Source: Rugamonas rubra
GTDB lineage: Bacteria > Pseudomonadota > Gammaproteobacteria > Burkholderiales > Burkholderiaceae_D
Direction of reading: 5' to 3'
Length of the DNA: 64,000 bases
Assembly (NCBI RefSeq): GCF_900114705.1
Contig: NZ_FOTW01000005.1
Location: 1 to 64,000, forward strand
Part shown: positions 59,671-64,000 of the stretch, one piece after another
Layout of the letters: each line of letters starts with the position of its first letter
How positions within the stretch are numbered: the stretch's first letter is position 1
The notes under the pieces: generated by a model
Told to the model about the DNA's origin: nothing
The model's database searches: none
What the model saw: the letters and a program-made list of their open reading frames with translations, nothing else
Translations under genes and position numbers: made by a program

Positions 59671-60569
59671 GCCTTCTCCAAGAAAATGCGGTCCATCCGG
59701 TCCCAGGCGAAATCGCGCGTCAGCGCCCGGATCCGGCCCTCCATGCGTGCAATGTTGACGTAGTGGCGAAAGCGCGTTTTGACGCCGGCGAGATGTTGGC
59801 GCGGTTGGCCGGTGTCCAGCTCCCAGGGGTGGAAATAGAAGATCGCCGCCTGGCCGTCGTGCCGGTTGACGCGGCGCATCAGCCGGCGCGACAGCGCGTA
59901 GGGCAGCAGGCGGAAATAGCCGCCGCCGCCGACCGGAAGGTTGCGGTTGAGCAACCTAACGGTGGTGATCGGCACCTCCAGCAGGCCGTCCGGGCCGTTC
60001 GGCCGGAAGGCGAAACGGGGCGCCTGCGGCATGCCGTAGTGGTCGTGGCTGATCGGGTAGATGCTCGAGCTGTACCGGTAGCCGGCCGCCTGCAGCTCGT
60101 CGAGCGCCCACAGATTGGCGGCGCCGATCGAGAAGCTGGGGGCGCGGTAGCCGAGCACAGCCCGGCCGGCCAGGTCCTCCAGGATGGTCTTGCTGCGGCG
60201 GACGTCGTCGCCGAAGGCGGCGCGCTCCTGGTCGCTGGCGCGCAGGTGGGCGTAGCCGTGGCTGGCCAGCTCGTGGCCGGCCGCCACGATGCGGCGCACC
60301 ATGGCCGGGTAGCGCTCGGCGATCCAGCCCAGGGTGAAGAAGGTGGCGCTGGCGCCGCCCTGCTCCAGGATGGCCAGGATGCGCTCGATGTTGGCCTCGA
60401 CCCGGCATTCGCGCTGCGGCCAGCTGTCCGGCGTGATGAAGGGGGCGAAGGCCGACACCTGGAAGTAGTCCTCGACGTCGATGGTCATGGCGTTGCGGAT
60501 GCTGGCCGGCGCGCCGGCCAGCCGCAAGCCGGCCAGGCCGGCGCCGGAAGCGCTCGACTCAGGCGCCAT
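59667..60569 (-). CDS. XrtA-system polysaccharide deacetylase (TIGR03006-like)
   Basis: 300 residues from the ATG at 60569, chosen because GGAGG lies 5 bases upstream; an in-frame GTG at 60581 and an internal ATG at 60488 are alternatives. A-M-T-I-D-V-E-D-Y-F-Q-V-S-A-F is the family signature, then A-T-F-F-T-L-G-W-I-A-E-R-Y-P, H-E-L-A-S-H-G-Y-A-H (metal-binding His pair) and G-Y-R-A-P-S-F-S-I. It deacetylates amino sugars of the polymer. It overlaps wecB by 11 bases. Confidence 0.9.
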   Translation of the reverse strand: MAPESSASGAGLAGLRLAGAPASIRNAMTIDVEDYFQVSAFAPFITPDSWPQRECRVEANIERILAILEQGGASATFFTLGWIAERYPAMVRRIVAAGHELASHGYAHLRASDQERAAFGDDVRRSKTILEDLAGRAVLGYRAPSFSIGAANLWALDELQAAGYRYSSSIYPISHDHYGMPQAPRFAFRPNGPDGLLEVPITTVRLLNRNLPVGGGGYFRLLPYALSRRLMRRVNRHDGQAAIFYFHPWELDTGQPRQHLAGVKTRFRHYVNIARMEGRIRALTRDFAWDRMDRIFLEKA

Positions 60570-61722
60570 GACCGCCTCCACGGCGCCGCTCCAGCCAGTC
60601 GAGCAGGATGGCGGCGATGCGCACGGCGGCCTGGCCGTCCCAGTGGCGCGGCTGGCGGTCGCGCTTGCCGCCGTCGGCCAGCAGGGCGGCGTGCAGCGCC
60701 AGGATGCGCGCCGGGTCGGTGCCGGCGATGGTGTTGGTGCCCTGCTCGACGGTGATCGGCCGCTCGGTGTTCTCGCGCAGCGTGATGCAAGGCACGCCGA
60801 GCGCGGTGGTCTCCTCCTGGATGCCGCCGGAGTCGGTCAGCACGACGCGGGCGTCCTTCATCAGGCCGAGCATCTCCAGGTAGCCCAGCGGCGGCATCGG
60901 CAGGATGGCGGCGGCGTCGAGCCGGCCGCCCAGGCCGAAGCGCTCGATGGCGGCGCGGGTGCGCGGGTGCACGGGGAACATCAGCGGCGTGGTGGCGCCG
61001 ATCCGCAGCGCCGTGTCGAGCAGCGCGGCCAGCGTTTCGGGCTGGTCGACGTTGCTGGGGCGGTGCAGCGTCAGCACGCCGTAGCCGCCCGGGCCGGCGC
61101 CGAAGCCGGGCCGGCCGTGCTGCGCGGCCAGGCTGGTGGCCGGCACGGCGCGCGGCAGGTTGTGCAGCAGCGTGTCGATCATCACGTTGCCGACGAAGTG
61201 GATGCGCTCGGCGGCGACGCCCTCGGCGCGCAGGTTGTCAAAGGCGCCCTCCTCGGTGGTGAACAGCAGGTCGGACAGCTGGTCGGTCAGCACCCGGTTG
61301 ATCTCCTCGGGCATGGCGCGGTCGCCGCTGCGCAGGCCGGCCTCGACGTGGACCACGGCGATGCCCTTCTTGGCCGCCACCAGGGCGCAAGCCAGGGTCG
61401 AGTTGACGTCGCCCACCACCAGCAGGGCGTCGGGCGCGTACTGGTCGATCACCTTCTCGACGCGCAGCATCACCTCGGCGGTCTGCGCGGCGTGGCTGCC
61501 GGAGCCGACCTCGAGGTTGTCGTCCGGCGCCGGGATGCCGAGCGCCTCGAAGTACTGGCTGTTCATCGCCACGTCGTAGTGCTGGCCGGTGTGCAGCAGG
61601 CGCGCCTCGACGGCCGGCGCGTGCGCCTTGAGCGCCGTCAGGATGGGCGCGATCTTCATGAAGTTGGGCCGGGCGCCGACCACGCAGAGGATGCGCAGCG
61701 GCGGGTGCTGGGTTGCGGTCAT
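60559..61722 (-). CDS. wecB: UDP-N-acetylglucosamine 2-epimerase (non-hydrolysing)
   Basis: 387 residues. V-V-G-A-R-P-N-F-M-K-I-A-P near the N-terminus, T-G-Q-H-Y-D, H-V-E-A-G-L-R-S-G-D and the C-terminal D-S-G-G-I-Q-E-E-T-T-A-L-G-V-P are the full signature set. It converts UDP-GlcNAc to UDP-ManNAc, a precursor sugar for the exopolysaccharide. The gene starts 4 bases after the ATPase stop. Confidence 0.93.
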   Translation of the reverse strand: MTATQHPPLRILCVVGARPNFMKIAPILTALKAHAPAVEARLLHTGQHYDVAMNSQYFEALGIPAPDDNLEVGSGSHAAQTAEVMLRVEKVIDQYAPDALLVVGDVNSTLACALVAAKKGIAVVHVEAGLRSGDRAMPEEINRVLTDQLSDLLFTTEEGAFDNLRAEGVAAERIHFVGNVMIDTLLHNLPRAVPATSLAAQHGRPGFGAGPGGYGVLTLHRPSNVDQPETLAALLDTALRIGATTPLMFPVHPRTRAAIERFGLGGRLDAAAILPMPPLGYLEMLGLMKDARVVLTDSGGIQEETTALGVPCITLRENTERPITVEQGTNTIAGTDPARILALHAALLADGGKRDRQPRHWDGQAAVRIAAILLDWLERRRGGGHGA

Positions 61723-61726
61723 GGTG

Positions 61727-62743
61727 TCACTCCAGATTGTCGACGGATAGATTGGCCACGGCCTGGCCGCGGACGATCTTTTTCAGTACGCTGAGCACCG
61801 AGCCGAGCGTCTTCTCGACCCGCAGGATGCGCTCGTCGAGCAGCGCCGGGTACTGGTTGGAGAAGATCGCCGTCTCGCCCTCGTCGAGGGCGACGGCGGC
61901 GATGCCCTCGGGCTGGACAGGCTGGCCGAACTCCTGCTCGATGTCCTGCACCACGATCTGCACCTCGGCCGCCGTGAAGTGGCGGATCTCCTCGAGGAAG
62001 CCCATCAGCAGCAGGCGGTCGCACAGGTGGTTGGTCTTGCGCGGGATGCCGCCGCTATAGGCGTAGATGGCGGCCTGGGCGTCGGCGGTGAAGGACAGCT
62101 TGTCGTCCTGCCAGCCGACGGTGCACAGGCGGTGCTCGACGTAGGACTGGGTGTCGGCCTGGTCCATCGGCCCCAGGTGGTAGCTGGCGATGACGCGCTG
62201 GCGCAGCTGCTGCATGTCCTGCCGATGCAGGGTGACGCGGAACTCGGGCTGGCCGAGCAGGAAGGTCTGCAGCAGCGACTCGCTGTCGGTCTGGAAGTTC
62301 GACAGCATGCGCAGCTCCTCGACCACCCGCGGCGTCAGGTTCTGCGCCTCGTCGATGACCAGCAGGGCGCGCTTGCCCTGGGCGCCGCAGCCGCGCAGGA
62401 AGGTCTCCAGCCGGGCCAGGATCACCGGCTTGCTGGCGCCGTCCTCGCAGGGCAGGCCGAAGCAGCTGGCCACCATCTTCAGGGTGTCGTCGCAGTTGAG
62501 CTGGGTGTTGACGATGTGGGCGACGACGAAGCCGTCCGACTCGATCTGCTGGAACAGGGTGCGCACCAGCGTGGTCTTGCCGGCGCCGATCTCGCCGGTG
62601 ACGACGATGAAGCCCTCGCCCTGCGACAGGCCGTACTCGAGGTAGGCCATGGCGCGCGTGTGGCCCTTGCTGCCGAAGAAGAAGTGGGGGTCGGGACGCA
62701 GGCTGAAGGGCCTTCCGCTGAGTCCGTAGTATGTCTCGTACAT
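61727..62743 (-). CDS. XrtA/PEP-CTERM system-associated ATPase (ExeA-like, TIGR03015)
   Basis: 338 residues. M-Y-E-T-Y-Y-G-L-S-G-R-P-F-S-L-R-P-D-P-H-F-F-F is the diagnostic N-terminus. Walker A G-E-I-G-A-G-K-T is at 50-57, and Walker B L-L-V-I-D-E-A-Q-N-L near 130. These ATPases resemble ExeA of type II secretion and are thought to drive or regulate export of the polysaccharide. The gene starts 16 bases after the outer membrane protein gene. Confidence 0.92.
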   Translation of the reverse strand: MYETYYGLSGRPFSLRPDPHFFFGSKGHTRAMAYLEYGLSQGEGFIVVTGEIGAGKTTLVRTLFQQIESDGFVVAHIVNTQLNCDDTLKMVASCFGLPCEDGASKPVILARLETFLRGCGAQGKRALLVIDEAQNLTPRVVEELRMLSNFQTDSESLLQTFLLGQPEFRVTLHRQDMQQLRQRVIASYHLGPMDQADTQSYVEHRLCTVGWQDDKLSFTADAQAAIYAYSGGIPRKTNHLCDRLLLMGFLEEIRHFTAAEVQIVVQDIEQEFGQPVQPEGIAAVALDEGETAIFSNQYPALLDERILRVEKTLGSVLSVLKKIVRGQAVANLSVDNLE

Positions 62744-62759
62744 CGCTGGTGCGCTCCGC

Positions 62760-64000
62760 TTATAACTTCAGTGAGATCGAGAGCGCCACGGCGTTCTCGG
62801 TGTAGGCGCCCGCGCCCGACAGGCCGTCGCCGTGCACGCGGCGCAGCTCGAGGTTGCCGCTCAGGCGGGGCTGGAACTGGCGGTTGAGCTGCAGGCGCAG
62901 GCTGCGCTGGCGGCTGCCCAGGCCGGTCGAGAGCGAACGGGTGTTGCTCAGGTCGGCGCTGAGGGTGGCGCCGAAGCGCGACGAGGGGTGCCAGTTGAGC
63001 GCCACGCTGGCGCCGCGCTGGCGGGTGTCGTCGTTGAGGGTCTCGCTGCTGCTGCCGAGCAGCGCGCTGTCGCTCTGCCGCGCCGACAGGGCGCTGCGCC
63101 GCGTGTCGTACACGCTGAGCATGGTGATGGTGCGCGCCGTGTTCAGGCCGACCGAGGCCTGCAACTGCTTTTGCAGGCTGTAGCGGTTGCTGAAGTAGTT
63201 GACGCTGGTGGCCAACGAGCGCGGCAGGCTGTTGGCGCGGATGTAGGCCTCGACGGCCTGGGCGCGCAGCAGCGGGTCGCTGATGGTGGCCGACATCAGC
63301 CGGTTCAACAGCTCGGCCGTGCTGACGGCGGCCGGCAGCAGGAACTGCGAGCGGCTGGTGGTGACCGAGTCGTCGTAGTGGGCGCTCCACACGGTGTTGC
63401 GGCTGCGGTGCTGCAGCGACAGGCCGTTGCTGGCGCCGTAGTAGCGCCGGCCGTGGCTCAGCTGCAGGCTGCTGCGCAGGGTCGGCGCCCAGCGCAGGCC
63501 GGTGGTCCAGGAGCGGCCCTGGCTGACGCCGCCCAGGCCGAAGTCCATCTTGTCGTAGCCGGCGCCGAGGCTCAGGTTCAGGCTCGGGCTGACGCCGTAG
63601 CTGAGCGAGCCGTTGGCGCCGCTGCTGCTCGAGTCGGGCGCCACGCTGTCGTGCTGGCGCAGTTTGCTCAGCTGCAGGCCCCAGCCCAGGCTGCGGAAGG
63701 CCGGCCCGCTGGCCAGGCTGGCGAACAGCTGGTCCGACTGGCTGCGGCCGAAGGCGGCGTTGTTGGAGTCGACCTGGTCGCGCGTGTAGCGCAGCTCCAG
63801 GTCGGCGCCGGCGCCCAGGCGGCGGCGCAGATAGGGGCTGATGCTGAGGGTGCGCACCTCGTTGCGGTTGAGCGTGCTGTAGCCGTTGTCGCCCTGCTGG
63901 GGGCCGAAGGCCGAGGTGCTCTGCTGGCTGATCGAGGCGGCGCCGTCGAGGAACAGCCAGTCCTCCAGCAGGCGCGCCTTGGCGCTGGCCTGCAACTGGC
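62760..64000 (-). CDS. XrtA-associated outer membrane beta-barrel protein (TIGR03016-like), partial
   Basis: The last 411 or more residues of a gene that continues beyond the right edge. The sequence is a series of short amphipathic strands rich in Ser, Gln, Arg and aromatic residues (L-E-L-R-Y-T-R-D-Q-V, L-S-L-G-A-G-Y-D-K-M) ending V-A-L-S-I-S-L-K-L, typical of a large barrel. In XrtA loci this protein directly precedes the ATPase, as here, and is thought to be part of the export channel. The start is not in the window. Confidence 0.8.
   Translation of the reverse strand, partial: QLQASAKARLLEDWLFLDGAASISQQSTSAFGPQQGDNGYSTLNRNEVRTLSISPYLRRRLGAGADLELRYTRDQVDSNNAAFGRSQSDQLFASLASGPAFRSLGWGLQLSKLRQHDSVAPDSSSSGANGSLSYGVSPSLNLSLGAGYDKMDFGLGGVSQGRSWTTGLRWAPTLRSSLQLSHGRRYYGASNGLSLQHRSRNTVWSAHYDDSVTTSRSQFLLPAAVSTAELLNRLMSATISDPLLRAQAVEAYIRANSLPRSLATSVNYFSNRYSLQKQLQASVGLNTARTITMLSVYDTRRSALSARQSDSALLGSSSETLNDDTRQRGASVALNWHPSSRFGATLSADLSNTRSLSTGLGSRQRSLRLQLNRQFQPRLSGNLELRRVHGDGLSGAGAYTENAVALSISLKL

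Overview
The window is high-GC betaproteobacterial chromosome. The gene families point to the Oxalobacteraceae (Massilia / Duganella / Pseudoduganella group): an XrtA/PEP-CTERM exopolysaccharide locus, an FprA-type ferredoxin-NADP reductase, an AroP-type permease, and long TonB receptors. This placement is inferred from family content, not from a marker gene. No rRNA, tRNA, insertion sequence, integrase or CRISPR array was seen.

Layout. (1) 1-2420: remnant of a ribbon-helix-helix protein and a soluble sensor histidine kinase with its own promoter. (2) 2462-26898, all minus strand: a complete extracellular contractile injection system (eCIS) operon. In transcription order it encodes a DUF4255 cap protein, sheath, two tube proteins, DUF5908 peptide, LysM tube/baseplate protein, VgrG-like spike, PAAR tip, gp25 baseplate protein, two giant baseplate proteins, a 1320-residue protein with SprB-like domains, the CIS tape measure protein, a DUF4157 effector and an AAA+ ATPase. 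(3) 26899-30952: a leader with a terminator-like hairpin, fpr, an aromatic amino acid permease, and an orphan protein with a PD-(D/E)XK-like signature. (4) 31070-38187: a TonB receptor divergent from a TetR regulator, followed by a type-B carboxylesterase and a FabG4-like reductase. (5) 38198-44629, minus strand: a compact methanobactin (copper chalkophore) operon in the order DUF2946 protein, TonB receptor, MbnP, MbnH, MbnA precursor, MbnB, MbnC. The 29-residue precursor gene mbnA is too short for ordinary ORF calling. (6) 44694-64000, minus strand: an XrtA-associated exopolysaccharide operon of 15 genes, many joined by 4-base start/stop overlaps, running off the right edge.

How the genes work together. 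The eCIS operon has every structural part of a headless phage-tail-like injector plus one built-in DUF4157 cargo candidate; no classical fibre gene is present, and the SprB-like domain protein is the best candidate for target binding. In the mbn operon, MbnB and MbnC would convert two cysteines of the precursor (core motif R-C-A-S-S-C) into copper-binding groups. MbnH and MbnP form the copper-linked di-heme/partner pair, and the TonB receptor would re-import the copper complex. No dedicated exporter, aminotransferase, sulfotransferase or sigma factor is present, so this is a minimal form. The exopolysaccharide operon supplies glycosyltransferases, flippase, ligase, deacetylases, amidotransferases and the XrtA-associated ATPase and outer membrane protein. 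The exosortase gene itself is not in the window.
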